This document shows, piece by piece, positions 20,989 to 33,490 of a stretch of 64,000 bases of DNA. Positions within the stretch are counted from its first letter, which is position 1; each line of letters opens with the position of its first letter. The position numbers were made by a program, and so were the translations under genes. The stretch comes from Vanessa cardui (taxonomy: Eukaryota > Arthropoda > Insecta > Lepidoptera > Nymphalidae). Where the stretch lies: positions 746,501 through 810,500 of the forward strand of contig NC_061140.1 of the NCBI RefSeq assembly GCF_905220365.1, read 5' to 3'. Under the pieces are notes generated by a model that had not been told where the DNA came from, searched no databases, and worked only from the letters and a program-made list of their open reading frames with translations.

Positions 20989-23149
20989 TCAGAGAGCAGT
21001 CTCATCGGCTGGCGCCTTGACCAGCGGCTCGGTAGGGCTTCTCACAGGGACACGGAGCACCTCCTCTTCGAGTTTTGCCTCCACTGGCATATTCTGAGAA
21101 CACATTCAGAAAAATATAATAATTGCTAAAAATTGTCAGCATTACAATGAAACTTTATTTAACATTAATACGTATATCAACCTTTAAAATTTAATCATCA
21201 AATAAAGTCATAAACAGTATGAAACAAAACTTCAAAGAGATATACAAAATGATGTCAATGTTGAAACAACAACAGCCTGTAAATTCCCACTGCTGGGCTA
21301 AAGGCCTCCTCTCCCTTTGAGGAGAAGGTTTTGGAACATATTCCACCAAGCTGTTCCAATGCGGGTTGGTGGATTACACATGTGGCAGAATTTCTATGAA
21401 ATTTGTCACATGCAGGTTTTACCGCTGAGCACAAGATGAATTATAAAAACAAATTAAGCACATGAATCAGCGGTGCTTGCCTGGGTTTGAACCCGCAATC
21501 ATTGGTTAAGATGCACGCGTTCTAACCACTGGGCCATCTCGACTCAATGTTCAATGATGTATGAGTTCCGCAGAGCAAGGTACCTCTAGCGCGGTGTAGT
21601 TGTTGGCGGGGCGAGGCGCGGGGCGCGGGCGTGCGGGCTCCAACAGGCGCGCGGGGCGGCGCTGCGGGCTGGCTCGGGCGCCGCCCACGCAAGACACACT
21701 CTTCAGCAGCCGGGCTCTGTAATTACCTGATTGCTGATTAATTATATCAATGTCAGTTTGCTTACCAATGTACCATAACTTACGCATCCAGGAGTTTCAG
21801 TAGCAACCGACTGTACGATCGGTACTCATCTTCTCCAAATTCGGCGGGATGGTGTCTCGCCGACTCGTAAGCGTCACAAAACTGGTGGACCAACTTCTGC
21901 CCTCGACCATCTAGGGGAGCCGCAAGGGACGACAGGAGAAATGCTCGGAGGGACTCTCGCGAATGACGCTTCAGGACGGGATCTTGACGTGCTATTTCGT
22001 CTTCTGCAAGATTTGGAATTATTAACTATTCTACAGGATATATTTTACAAATTAAAACACATGTGGACTATACATTCATAAAATGACCTCTTGTCAAATT
22101 TAACCTATATATTTATTCCTAATTAAATTATTATTGCAGGCCAACTACTTGTAAGACTATTTAATAATAGTGCATATTAATGCACTTTTATTATATACAA
22201 CTACAATGTACATTTATGTAATTCATATCCAAAAAATTAAATTATATGTAATGGTTTCTTGAGTAAGTGGTAACTTGAATAAGTTATAATTCTTAACTAT
22301 AGTCATAGTCTCAGTGTCTGAATGAAACAAAGAGTTATGTTTCTTTTTTAAATATAGGAATACAGATGGACTAATCAGCCACCTAATAGTAGGATGTAAG
22401 CACCTCACATTATATATTAGCACTTTATAAAAACTATTTTCAGTCACTACCAATGCATCGGTGACATGGGGATTATGATGTATGATATTGGCTACAACTA
22501 CCTTCAAGGCAGTACACAGGAAAATAAAGAAAAAATGACTATTTAACTTTGACTATTTTTGGTATTGTATTAAGATCTGGTTATTATTTCTATATAGCTG
22601 AAATTAATCAAATAGTTTTACCTAATGTTTTAACATCATCAACGGCTCGGAACCTATAGTGGTAAGGCTGCTGTGGTTCAAGTATGTAGTGGGAAGGTTC
22701 AGCACAAAGTAAGCGCGGCTCGTGCACGATCCGAGGAACTGCTTCTATACGACGCTCTATTTCTCTCTTTAAGCACTGTAATGAAACACTATTATTATTA
22801 AATATTTCTATGTGTTGACACTATTGATAACGATAGTAGGAGTAAAAACTGATGTTGTGTTTAACCGTTTATTTTTTAAATTAAATTTATTGCAATTTTA
22901 CTTTATAAAACTAACAGATTACTATACTATTGTAAAGCATTATTGATTAATTATATATTAAAGAAAATTTAATATGATTTCTGTTGTCACCTTTTTCGCT
23001 GCAGCACCAATGGGTATATGAGGGCCTCGCCTGGATCGGAGAGCAAATCTTGTTATTTGTCTTTTTGCGAAAATGAATAGGATCACGAACGTTAACACAC
23101 CCCCACTTATAATGAAGATAATGTTCAATATACTTGTAAAGTCCTGCAT
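20989..23149 (-). CDS. C1orf43: NICE-3 / C1orf43 homologue, 256-aa single-pass membrane protein
   Basis: Five minus-strand exons: 23149-22991, 22775-22622, 22003-21784, 21716-21584, 21093-20989 (771 nt, in phase, GT/AG introns). The N-terminus has a membrane segment (about residues 9-29, IIFIISGGVLTFVILFIF) followed by the diagnostic AKRQITRFALRSRRGPHIPI. Exon 2 gives a charged region (CLKREIERRIEAVPRIVHEP). Exon 3 carries the conserved cytosolic core: SRESLRAFLLSSL, FCDAYESARHH and FGEDEYRSYSRLLLKL. The tail is Ala/Arg/Pro-rich. Length agrees with human C1orf43 (253 aa). That protein is described as a regulator of phagocytosis; its molecular activity is unknown. AATAAA lies 150 nt past the stop. 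Confidence 0.95.
21265..21544 (-). repeat. tRNA-derived SINE inside NICE-3 intron 4
   Basis: A nearly full-length copy lies in the host gene's orientation, from AACAACAACAGCCTGTAAAT to the tRNA-like head GGGCCATCTCGACTC. The B box GGGTTTGAACCCGC is intact. It ends about 40 bp from the donor of exon 4 at 21583. Confidence 0.9.
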
Positions 23150-23313
23150 TGCTTTGAATTTTTTAGGAGTTAATATAATAAGTATAAGTAGCTAATTCAA
23201 TAACTTCTTACATATATTTATTATTAATCACAATATCAGTGACTTTTGTGTAGATTCAAAGATTGTTACAATTGACATTTCATGACATTTGACATCACAC
23301 AGTGGAAAAGGTT

Positions 23314-23499
23314 TTAAAACATACATCCCAAGGGACCAAATAAATTCATTGCAATTTGAGATAACGATATGGTGGAAAAAAAGAACAAAATTAATTCAAA
23401 TAAAATTTTATAATAAATTCTCCAGTCTTTAATTGATAATTCAGCGGTTGTATAAGGTTTTGTTGTCTGAATCGTAGTAACTTTGTTCGTCAACTTCAT
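23314..23499 (-). CDS. Possible small membrane-protein ORF upstream of NICE-3
   Basis: A 61-codon frame lies 165 bp upstream of the NICE-3 start on the same strand. It has a basic/polar N-terminus (MKLTNKVTTIQTTK), then a hydrophobic stretch of about 25 residues (YYKILFELILFFFSTISLSQ) and the end MNLFGPLGCMF. I do not recognise it. A GTATGT donor-like site sits just before the stop, so it could also be the first exon of a longer gene. No paralogue or conservation could be checked, and it could be chance. Confidence 0.25.
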   Translation of the reverse strand: MKLTNKVTTIQTTKPYTTAELSIKDWRIYYKILFELILFFFSTISLSQIAMNLFGPLGCMF

Positions 23500-24640
23500 T
23501 TTGTATTTTATAAGGATATATCAAGGGTAAAACTCTATTTATTTACTTTAAATAATAATAACATTTATCTAAACACATTAGAATTTTTAATTAGGATTAC
23601 TTAAATGTATAGTAAAATACCTATGATAAAATAATATATTACGTGGTTATTTAAAACTTTGCTATTATTTTTGAGAATATTAGTGAACGTAGTATTGTTT
23701 TAAATAAATAAATCTTACAAAAGAATGTAGTAAACTGGGATTTTCTATGCTCATTATAAATTCCTAATACGGCATCAAATATGTGCTCTGATTTGCAATT
23801 TGAACTATAACTCTTAGAGCAGAATTAAAACCTAATAAGACATATTTCTTCAAGGTTTGAGTCTATGCCAATTTCATGTCACTAAGTCAACTAGATAAAT
23901 CGCTGGAGCTTTACGAAACATGATGAATTTTAATGTGTTTTCTTCAATGAATATAAAAGAGATATAAGAGCTGTTTTCAGCATGGATCGGAGAGGTTGCG
24001 GGATCGTGTCTGCTTTAGTGTCGTTCTCCACCTGTGACTCAGTGGAGCTTTATTCTTGAAATGCACCACAAATGTTATATGGGGAATTTGACGGTGCCCA
24101 AGACGCCTTGTGCTCCCTCACTCTCTTACTTGCTACCTGTGGTATCATTCAAGATTAGTAGGAATTTTAATCAGTTATTAATTAACATACCAGATGATTA
24201 AGATTTTTTTAAAGAAATTATCGATGTAAGGAAATATATCATGATATGAGAATCTAGAAAGGAAATAGTCAGTGAGCCAGCATTGCCATTTATGTTAATA
24301 TTTTAAAAATCCAATAAAAAAATACAAATTCAGTAAATATAATAAAAGTTAAAGAACAAAAAATTAGAATTTATGAAGCAGAAACACTACCAATTGTTTT
24401 GAATTGATCAGAGCATTAACGGTACTTAACTATTAAACTAAAATTATTATCATTGCCGTCTTTGCGGCAGATTAACAATTAAATTAGTTTTAATTTATTT
24501 AGGCTTTCTCAACTAGATTTCCATATTTAGAATAATCAGACTCCTTAACTACAGACTTGTAATGCCATCAATGTCCTCTTAACAAGGAGGTAGGTAATTG
24601 CTATAATTGTACAAAAGTAATAAACTCCTCATACTTACAT

Positions 24641-24900
24641 TTACCTGGGGAAACAAATCTCATTTAACCCACGCAGCAACGAACTAGAAGCAGAGAGAAG
24701 GGCCAACATCACCTGGAAGAAATTTTGGAACCTCAAAGAAATCCTAAAAAGCGACATGTCCAAAAAAGAACACCTGCCTACTCGCATCACTAAGCTACGC
24801 TTGTCAAGCGTGGAAATTAACAAATAAAAACTAAAAAATAAGATTATAACCAGCCAAAGAAGTATGGAGAGAAGAATTCTGAAAATCAAATTTAAATCGT
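24641..24900 (+). pseudogene. RTE-type LINE reverse-transcriptase fragment
   Basis: The plus strand reads YLGKQISFNPRSNELEAERR followed by ANITWKKFWNLKEILKSDM, the region after the palm in RTE-clade reverse transcriptases ('YLG..I... ERRI..GW.KFW.LK'). After a deletion or frame change comes NQRSMERRIL-like coding. No 3' tail is attached. Confidence 0.75.
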
Positions 24901-27894
24901 AAATCTATATTTAACCTATATCTGTATTTGTAAGAAGAAATAAAAGACATTTTATTTTATTTATTTAATTAAACTCTTAATGTTTATTTGTAATTATATA
25001 AAACAAAACACAGTAATCTGAGTTAATTAATTAGTTGATCTAAGTTAATTGTGATTCAATGGGGGAATGCTGCTAGCATTCTTGCCACCATTCCTTACAG
25101 TCATGAATAGTACAACAGCATTTTTTAAATTAAATCTTAAATGTTTATTTAAGTGTTATTTTTTTAAGAAACTAAGAAGTATAAATGCGTATTCAAATCA
25201 TAAAGCATGTACCCACCTTGGTTATAAAATTAATTTAATTTTTCACAGTTTTTATTTTTGTTTTATGTACTAGTAGAGAGGTTTACGGGCTGATTTGTTT
25301 TTACATCCCTAAATACGAGATGAGGGAATAAGTTTTTAATTAACTGCTTATCGTTAATTTTTTATTGATAACATTTTAACTATTCAATAGGGTAAATCTC
25401 TAACTGCAATACTATATTAATGCGTGCATAAAATAAAATAATGGGATTCCTAGAATTACTTAAATATTCATCGTATATCATACATACAAGCCGAACATAA
25501 ATTCCATCAACATGATTCTTTCGATTCAGTGTTGGGCGAGGCACGAACGGCTTTGGCGGGAAACGCGGCTTGCATACTTATTTTCCAATATGGAGGACGC
25601 TATGACCAATACTTTTTAATATCAAAGATAACAAAAGTCTTTGAATATATTATATGATGAAACGATATTGAAAAGGGATAGACAACCGTGTTATTTAAAT
25701 AGTTTTACATGCATATGTTTCATGCTGTCTCTTTCCCGTTTGAATGCATAGTATAAATACGAAACATTTGACCAATGTTGCACGTGTATGTTTTTCCAAT
25801 ATGGTGGACTTGCTGTCAACAGTTTTCAATATGGAGTTCAATTGTTGATTGCTTATTGGTCGTTTCATCAGATGGTTTTGTCGACAAATTCGGACAAGAA
25901 TATTTCGTTATGTAGATTCAATTGCACATAATATTCATTGTCTTGGACGTGATCATAGTTACCCATTAAATTAAATAGTCTTTTTATATCAATAATATTT
26001 AAATTTATTCATATGGTACCTACTACAATTGCCTTGTTAATGTTATAGTTAGTTAATCGGAATGGAAACATTGATACTCCAAGTTCGATTTCTGAGTTGG
26101 GCCAATGAAAGTTACTAGTCTGATTTTTGTCCAGAAATTATCAAAAAAGCAAATTGCTTGGTTGTTTCAATCACGCGGATTTTATACCTGCTTATTAAGA
26201 ATTTTAATTACAAGAGGGCTTTATTAATGCGCAATTGAAAATAGAATTGATTGTTTCTCGATTGTATTTGGTGGTGATGGTTTATGTATAGCGGTATTAT
26301 CTACCTCTTACCTTAGAGAAAATATACATCATTGCCAGTACCGACACAATTAATGTGTAGTCTATAAATATTGTTATACTTATTTAGGTGAATGGTTTCT
26401 GGTCCAGTGCAGTTGATTAAGAGGGATTGTAAGGGATGCAATGCACTCATAAATCTAACAGGAATGTTACCCCAGTCGAAGATGACTTTAATACTGATTT
26501 TTAATACCAAAGGAATGAGAGAAATTCAACCGTCTCAAAATTCAATTCTACTCTTGCAGATCTCGAAAAACTCATATTTCAATGATTAGATATGATTTCA
26601 GATGTTTTCCAATTTAATATAATTTTATAAAGTAATATATTCAATTTCACAATTTCGTGACGATACTATAATATATACCGTAGCTTCGCGTCAAGGTCAG
26701 TAATTTTAGCGGGAATATGTCAAAATGGCGGCGATACGTCACAAAATGGAGCGCTAAACACAAAGTCACGAGACGGCGGAATAATTTATTTTAAGTGTAT
26801 ATTATGTAGTTTTACTCGTGTTGTATAATATAAGCGACATTTTTCTTTAAAATGGTATACATTTTTTACACACATTGCATGATAGAATAGTATTCTAAAC
26901 AGGATGTGAATCAGTACCGTTTTAATTTTTTAAATGATTAAATATAAAAAATACACGACAATCTTTTGCGTTTTTTAAAAGAAAAAAAAAATAATTATTA
27001 TAAAATCATATTTACATATTTATTTCTTAACGATTAATATATATATGGAAAAATATTAAATAAAAACGATATACCTATTTAAATATTAAATTGAATGAAT
27101 TTTACATTACTTTTTATGACGTTCCTTAAAAAAGAAATCGGCCTCATAAAAGAGCCAAAAGCAACGCGCTTCACTTGACGTTTATTTAACATTTTGAAAT
27201 AGGTACTGTATGCGTATAATTCAGATCGCGTACGAGTCCCACTGTCGGCACGCGGAGATATGCGCACGCGACGCTACCTGTGTCAATTTGGCGATATGGA
27301 ATATCATTAATTCTATGTATAACCGCCGGTGAGGACCTACCTGTAAAATGAACGGTTGAAATAACAATAACTTAATTTATTAAACGCCATAAGTTATACG
27401 TATCTAACTTGAAATATTGACAATCAACTCTCGGTGATACGCAATTTTGATACGTATAACCCATAAATCTTATAATCAATATAGTCATTGTCGCATATCA
27501 AGTTCTGATATTATACGCTCATATTCAGTTTATAGAGTGGGAAAAATATAGATGACCAATATAGATGGTCTAGCGGCTTATTTAGTTCAGCCGTTCTTGG
27601 TCCGGTTGGCTCAATATAACTTATCGATTCTCTTATCTAGATATTAACATACTGGAGAACGGAGGAAGGAAGTTAAGTTGTCATTGTTATACTCCCAGCC
27701 TCAGATTTGATATAGCCGTCGCTTGAACCAGCGAGATGGAATTCTAAAACATTGGAATTCCCTTCGGGACAGTCTGCGTGCGCCGTACGAGAATACAAGT
27801 CAACTGCGGTTGCGATGCACAGCTAGTGATTGAAATTAACCGCCATAGCTAATTTTAAAGAAGAAACTGCGATATTTTGTTCAAGTTCCCAAGA

Positions 27895-28075
27895 ACGATC
27901 ACAGTGGCGTACAATTGGAGAGGCCTATGTCCAGCAGTGGACATAGGCATTTTCACTCCTTGAAAAGAGCTTAAGTCATCATCATCATCATCATCAACAG
28001 CCCAAGTTCGTCCACTGCTGGACATAGGCCTCTCCAATTGCACGCCACTGTGATCGTTCTTGGGCTACTCGCATC
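27895..28075. repeat. Two RTE 3' tails in opposite orientation with a CAT microsatellite
   Basis: The plus-oriented tail (CAGTGGCGTACAATTGGAGA then GGCCTATGTCCAGCAGTGGA) ends near 27950. A minus-oriented copy of the same block lies at 28003-28075. (CAT)n lies between them at 27978-27995. Together they form an imperfect inverted repeat. Confidence 0.75.
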
Positions 28076-29090
28076 TTACTAACTTTATCTTATAACTTAT
28101 AACTTCCTTTCGGTACTTAAGCTCAGGAGCTGACTTTAAATACCTACTAACAATTTTAACAGACTTTTAATCTAATTACAGACAATAAATCGTAGATACA
28201 ACCAAAAACAATATTTACTTTCAAAACTTCTAAAGACTTGCTTTTAATTGATATAATATAGAACTTGAGTGATAGACGTTAATTACGCTCGACAAACTGT
28301 TTCATAAGGACACGAGCTGTTGTATATATAATATTCAAATTTGAATGCCTATTTAATTTTGTTCAATGTTTTATATTACCATATATCGAATTGGATAGGG
28401 TATTTTTTCCTATTGTTATTCAGACTGGCTTATGGATGATGGCAAGTGGTCAGTAACGCCCATAATTCTTGGCCCGTATAATACAAAAATTTCCATAGAA
28501 GACACATTAATTTAACTATGACATTACATTTGAGAGGTGGAGTACTTTAATACTGATTCGATTAGTTTCGAATCTAATTTTCTTTAGTAGCATGCAATTC
28601 AATACTGTAACATGACCATTGAAAGATCGTGTACCTAGTGACCTCCTAGAATAAATAATATTTTCATTTGATTTGGCAGATAGTGCCAGAATTAGATACC
28701 CCAATAGACCAAGAGTTCAGTGGAAGCTTTTACGGCAAAGTTGATGTTACGGCAAAAGATAATTATCAATTAATTAATATCAGTAGACATCGCAAATATC
28801 GATTAAATTAAAAATCGATTGTTTCGAAAAGCGAATCTCAAGATTAACTCGTAAAGGTTATTCAAAGCGTAATTAACAATGCATTCTTGTTCATTCCGAC
28901 GTCGCAGTCGCCATGTGTACCGAAGAGGGCGTAATTACACGATTAGCGGGATGAGTCACGACTTGCATCACTCGCCGCCCATTCATCTATTGCGACTCCC
29001 ACACAGTAGAGTCGCCATGAAAGCCTCAACAGCTAACACGTAATAGACTTTGTTGTAAAAAATCCACAATCCTAACTAGAGGGTATCTAA

Positions 29091-29383
29091 TAACAACAAC
29101 AACAGCCTGTAAATTTCTCACAACTGGGCTAAGGCATCCCTTTAAGGAGAAAGTTCGGAACATATTCAACCACGCTGTTCCAATACGGGTTGGTGGAATG
29201 CACATGTGGCAGAATTTCTATGAAATTATACCGGTTTACTCGGGATGTTTTCCTTCACCGCCGAGCACGAAATGAATTATAAATAAAAATTAAGTACGTG
29301 AATAACCAGTGGTGCTTGCCTGGGTTTGAACCCGCAATTATCGGTTAAGATAAAAGCGTTCTAACTACAGGGCCATCGCGGCT
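29091..29383 (-). repeat. tRNA-derived SINE, nearly complete
   Basis: It runs from AACAACAACAACAGCCTGTA to GGGCCATCGCGGC. The B box GGGTTTGAACCCGC is intact. Confidence 0.88.
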
Positions 29384-29655
29384 TATAAATCTAATAAAAT
29401 ATTACAAAATTATTTTGAAATAACTTCAATAGCTACACGGAATACAGGCCACCTAGGGACATGAAAGGATTGTTCAACTATTAAATCAGTATTAGCTACA
29501 CATACTAAACAGTATTATCGTGTCCTATCAAGTTTTAACTGAAAGATAAAATGTAAAAATACATATAAAAAGAAAAATAAAGTTAACGATGACTTTACTA
29601 ATAAATTTGTATTTATGTTTAATGCAATTAATATTAACTTAATATTACTGGATAT

Positions 29656-29973
29656 CAGTGGCGGATTTACCAATAGGCTAAGTAGGCTGGAGCCTAGAGC
29701 GGCAGATTTAGAAAGAAGGGCGGCAAATTTGGCCCACTTTTTTTATCTTAAAGAAATCATTATAATTATATGTATACACATTACGTCCGTAATCCGTATA
29801 ATTGTCGCTACCTAGCGTAGGTCCATTATATAACACAGATCATATAGTTGCAATTTCAGAATAAATGTAATTAATATGATTGGGAGCTAAACTAAAGTAT
29901 TGAATTTCAAAAATCAGTTGGGGCGGCAAAAGTTGAATAGCCTACTAGCGGCAAATGTATAAATCCACCACTG
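29656..29973. mobile_element. hAT-type MITE, 318 bp
   Basis: The ends CAGTGGCGGATTTACCAATA and TATAAATCCACCACTG are inverted repeats. The 8-bp flanks CTGGATAT (29648-29655) and CTGGTTAT (29974-29981) differ at one base. The interior is non-coding. Confidence 0.85.
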
Positions 29974-30144
29974 CTGGTTATTGATATAGTAAAATAGATT
30001 GGTAAAACATTAGTTGTGGCTAGACAATCCTAGACTTTACAAAAATAATTCGATATAATGGACATTTAAATACAATTAAGCGATGCCAGGTTTAATATTT
30101 AAAAATATATCTGGATATAAAATACTATATAACTATTGGTAGTA

Positions 30145-30328
30145 GAGCTGAGATGGCCCAGTGGTTAAACATAGTGAGGAACCCTGTATGTGTCTAATTT
30201 CAGCGAAATTCTGCCACATGTGCGTTCCACCAACCCGCATTGGAACAGCGTGGTGGAATATGTTCCAAATCCTCTCCATAATGGAAAGAGGAGGCCATAT
30301 CCAAGCAGTGGGAAATTTACAGGCTGTT
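30145..30328 (+). repeat. SINE with intact 13-bp target duplication and internal deletion
   Basis: This is one of few plus-strand copies. The head GAGCTGAGATGGCCCAGTGG carries the A box. The B box and adjacent body are deleted. The tail ends AAATTTACAGGCTGTT. ACTATTGGTAGTA flanks it on both sides (30132-30144, 30329-30341). Confidence 0.9.
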
Positions 30329-31394
30329 ACTATTGGTAGTAAAATATAATACTTTAATTTTTTTAATTATTCTTCATACAAGTACACTAATAAAAACACA
30401 AAACAGGAAAGGAGAGTACTGAGATGAACCGCCAAGAAACTCATTAATTATTATTTGCTGCCATTTTAATTCGTGTTCGTTATCACAAGTCTGACTTCTG
30501 CAAAAAAAAAAATCTAAATAATTCCGCAGATATTTTTGTATATAATTCTAATACGTAAATAGATTGATCACAATGATAATTCAAATTACGTAAGCAAGTA
30601 CACAAAGCGGCTGAACGTAGTTGCTTACTATCTATCGTTAAAGATATCGACTATGAGTAAAATACTTAACTTGAATTGAATTGATAATTTCAAATAAGTA
30701 CATTATTAGTTTCAAATATTGGCTAGAATCTTTAAAAAAAGCTCCAGAAGATGTACTTATTTTGTTGCTTGCTTTGTAATATTGTCGAAGCACCTCTTAA
30801 TCCAGGGTGCAGAGAGTGCTGACAGTGATATCTCTTGGATTCGTAATTCTATTTTCAATATTGATTATTGAAATTGTTTTTATAATTATATATTTTAATG
30901 ACGTACATAAATTGTCTATGTTATGTTGCGCTGGTTTATATATAGTTCTACACATAGTTTTGTATCAATGGTATGTTCATAATTTCTGTAGATATAAATG
31001 ATTACTTATTCCCAGGGCTGCCGTAAGCGGGGGTGCGACGCGTGCACTGCACACGGGCGGCACGTCCAGGGGGCGGCAAATTGAGCAATACATCGCGTAC
31101 CTAATTCAAGTCATTATTATAATTCCCACAAATCCTTAAGTAAAATAAATTATTCAAAGCATCGAAAAATATCGCACTCAGTAAAGTTAAAAGTCCGACG
31201 TCTGTTATCCTATGAAAAACAATACTGTCGAAGTTAGGAGAATCCCCTTTAGCTTCCTTATCAATTGGTAGATTAGGTATCCGTTACTTGTAGTAGGGCG
31301 TTGTCGTAGGGCGGCTTGAAGGGTATCACGCCGTAAGTTATATTGGTGGTCGCTCGAAATTGCAGAGCTACGGGCACCGTTAAGCCGGGCGCGG

Positions 31395-31750
31395 AGGGCA
31401 TACGTTCGCTGTCGCAGGCGCAACGTGCTCAACGCAAACTTAGAGGTACACCTGTGGGCTGCACATCGTCAGTTGAAAAAAGAGTTAGAAAAGGCGTTAA
31501 GTGAACAGAGAGCAAAGGGGCGCCCCTATCGTGGTTTGCGAGGGAAGCTCCGAACATACGGCGCTCCTGTTACGGAATAACTACCGCCAGATCTCCTGCG
31601 ACTGATCGGGGAGCTATTTCCGGGAAAAAGGGCGGGTCATTCAACCATCGATGCCCCAAAACACCCTGAAGACCCGGACAATGGAGGCGGTGGTCCAAGG
31701 GAACGTAGTCCTAACGGTATCACCGGACGTGGCGAACGACTTCAATAGTC
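31395..31750 (+). pseudogene. R1-like LINE fragment (endonuclease-RT linker)
   Basis: The plus frame reads RRRNVLNANLEVHLWAAHRQ, LKKELEKALSEQRAKGRPYR, then GKLRTYGAPVTE. After one in-frame TAA it reads LPPDLLRLIGELFPGKRAGH. This is the 'GRPY....KL.....P.TE.L.P..L..L...LFP' linker between endonuclease and reverse transcriptase in R1-clade LINEs. The RT domain is missing. Confidence 0.65.
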
Positions 31751-32404
31751 TTCCTTTCTTTTTTTCTTAATTTAATTTACGGCATCCACGGGCTCATAGG
31801 CCCATGTCTTTTTTATATTTTACATTTATACACTTTGGCTTTTTATACTTTATATTTTTACTTAACATCAGCAGATATTCGCCAGACTTCAAGCTCGCGC
31901 CCTTCCTTTCGAGACCATAGGACCATTTCGATATCACGAGTTGCCTTCCTATCTCAGAAAGCCGTTGGGGCATACCTCCAGGATCAGGTGATCCTCTGGG
32001 AGGGGGCGATGGACGACTTGTCCGGCGTTTGAAGTTGGTTTGACTGGCTCCTGCGGGCACCGACCTCGCCCGGGATGGGTGTGTTGTGTCACGGTGACGT
32101 GGCGAACCTTTCAGATGGCGGCCCTAAAGTCGGAGTGTCGCTCACGGTGGATCGAATCGAGATACTGGTATTGATGGTTTCTCTAACTAAAACGGAGGGC
32201 CTCCTAATCCACGGTCCTTGCTGAGGTCTCCTCGAGGAGCGTCTACCGCCCTCCAAGAGACGGCAATTAAGGCGCAGACACATATGAAGGATCAGGGCCT
32301 CATCCTGGATGGAGCTTCGTGCAACATTTTGTCCAACTCAGCTTAAAGCTCATCAATGCCAACGTAGGAGGACCTCCTAAACCAAACACCTTGCCTGCGT
32401 GCGC

Positions 32405-33490
32405 TCTATGGCATTGTATTTTTTATTTATTGTAAATAAATAAATCTTATCCAATCCAGTCCATTTCCGGTCACTGCTGGATATGTCCAGTCCTCTCCAA
32501 TTGCACGCCACTGAGATCGTTCTTGGGCTACTCGCATCCAGCTCCTACCAGCCGTCTTGCGTAAGTCGTCACTCCACCGTGCCCGAGGACGTCCTACACT
32601 ACGTTTGCCGAGACGCGGTCTCCACTCTAGAACACGTTTTCCCCAACGGTTATCGGTTCTGCGACAAATATGGCCCGCCCACTGCCACTTCAGCTTATTA
32701 ATCCGGTGGGCTATGTCGATGACTTTGGTTCTCTGGCGGGTCGCCTCATTTCTTCTGATGCGATCCCGCAGAGAAACGCCGAGCATAGCCCTTGCCATAG
32801 CACGCTGAGCGACTTTAAACTGGTGGACCGGCCTTGCCATGAGTTTCCACGTTTCGGCTCCGTATGTCATGACGGGTAGGACGCACTGGTTGAAGACTTT
32901 CGTCTTAAGCCACTGTGGGATCGACGATATAAAGATTCGACGTAATTTTCCAAACGCTGCCCAACCCAGCTGAATTCTTCTATTCACCTCGTCCTCAAGG
33001 TTGTTTCTACCTAATCGCAAAGTCTGCCCGTGGTAGATATATTTTTAAACAACTTCGAGGACGGTACCGTGTATCGCAATCGGTTCCGGTAGAACGTGTT
33101 CATTGAACATGACCTTGGTTTTATCCAAGTTCATCCGTAGGCCGATACACATAGAAGAATCAGCAAGCGTCTGCAAATCTTAAGTGAGAGATGTATTCGC
33201 CATTGATGTTGATGCCATGTCCTTTCCAGTTCAGCGTCTTGAACATATCCTCCATTGAATTAGTAAACAATTTGGGGGAAATAACGTCCCCTCGTCTCAC
33301 ACCTAGATGCAATGGATTTGTTTGCTGATTCTGTACTTGGACGGAAAATACACCTATTTGGTTGGACTCCCTTAATGCTCGTAACAAGGCTCTTATTTTG
33401 CGGGACCGTGGGAACAGTGCTGCTGACCCGCTTCACCGAAGAAGACCAGTAGAAGGGGTCTTCGCTATGGATGTCTTCTCCTCCCGCCAT
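32405..33490 (-). pseudogene. 5'-truncated RTE LINE, frameshifted reverse transcriptase
   Basis: Read on the minus strand, a palm piece GVRRGDVISPKLFTNSMEDM leads to ISHLRFAD, where the family's FADD box is broken by a frame change. The C-terminal domain then resumes at 33020-32427 with LEDEVNRRIQLGWAAFGKLR, VLPVMTYGAETW and SVGRPRARWSDDLRKTAGRS. The 3' tail (TCCAATTGCACGCCACTG complement) ends in an AAATAAATAAA-like run near 32405-32450. The element sits inside the hAT-type element. Confidence 0.88.

Noticed and set aside
27540..27840. Possible tRNA gene ('GATGGTCTAGCGGCT' and following)
   Set aside because: The A-box-like start is not followed by a proper B box or cloverleaf. No tRNA gene can be supported anywhere in the window outside the SINE heads.
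27978..27995. (CAT)n run as a possible CRISPR or regulatory array
   Set aside because: It is a simple microsatellite between two RTE tails, in a eukaryotic context.
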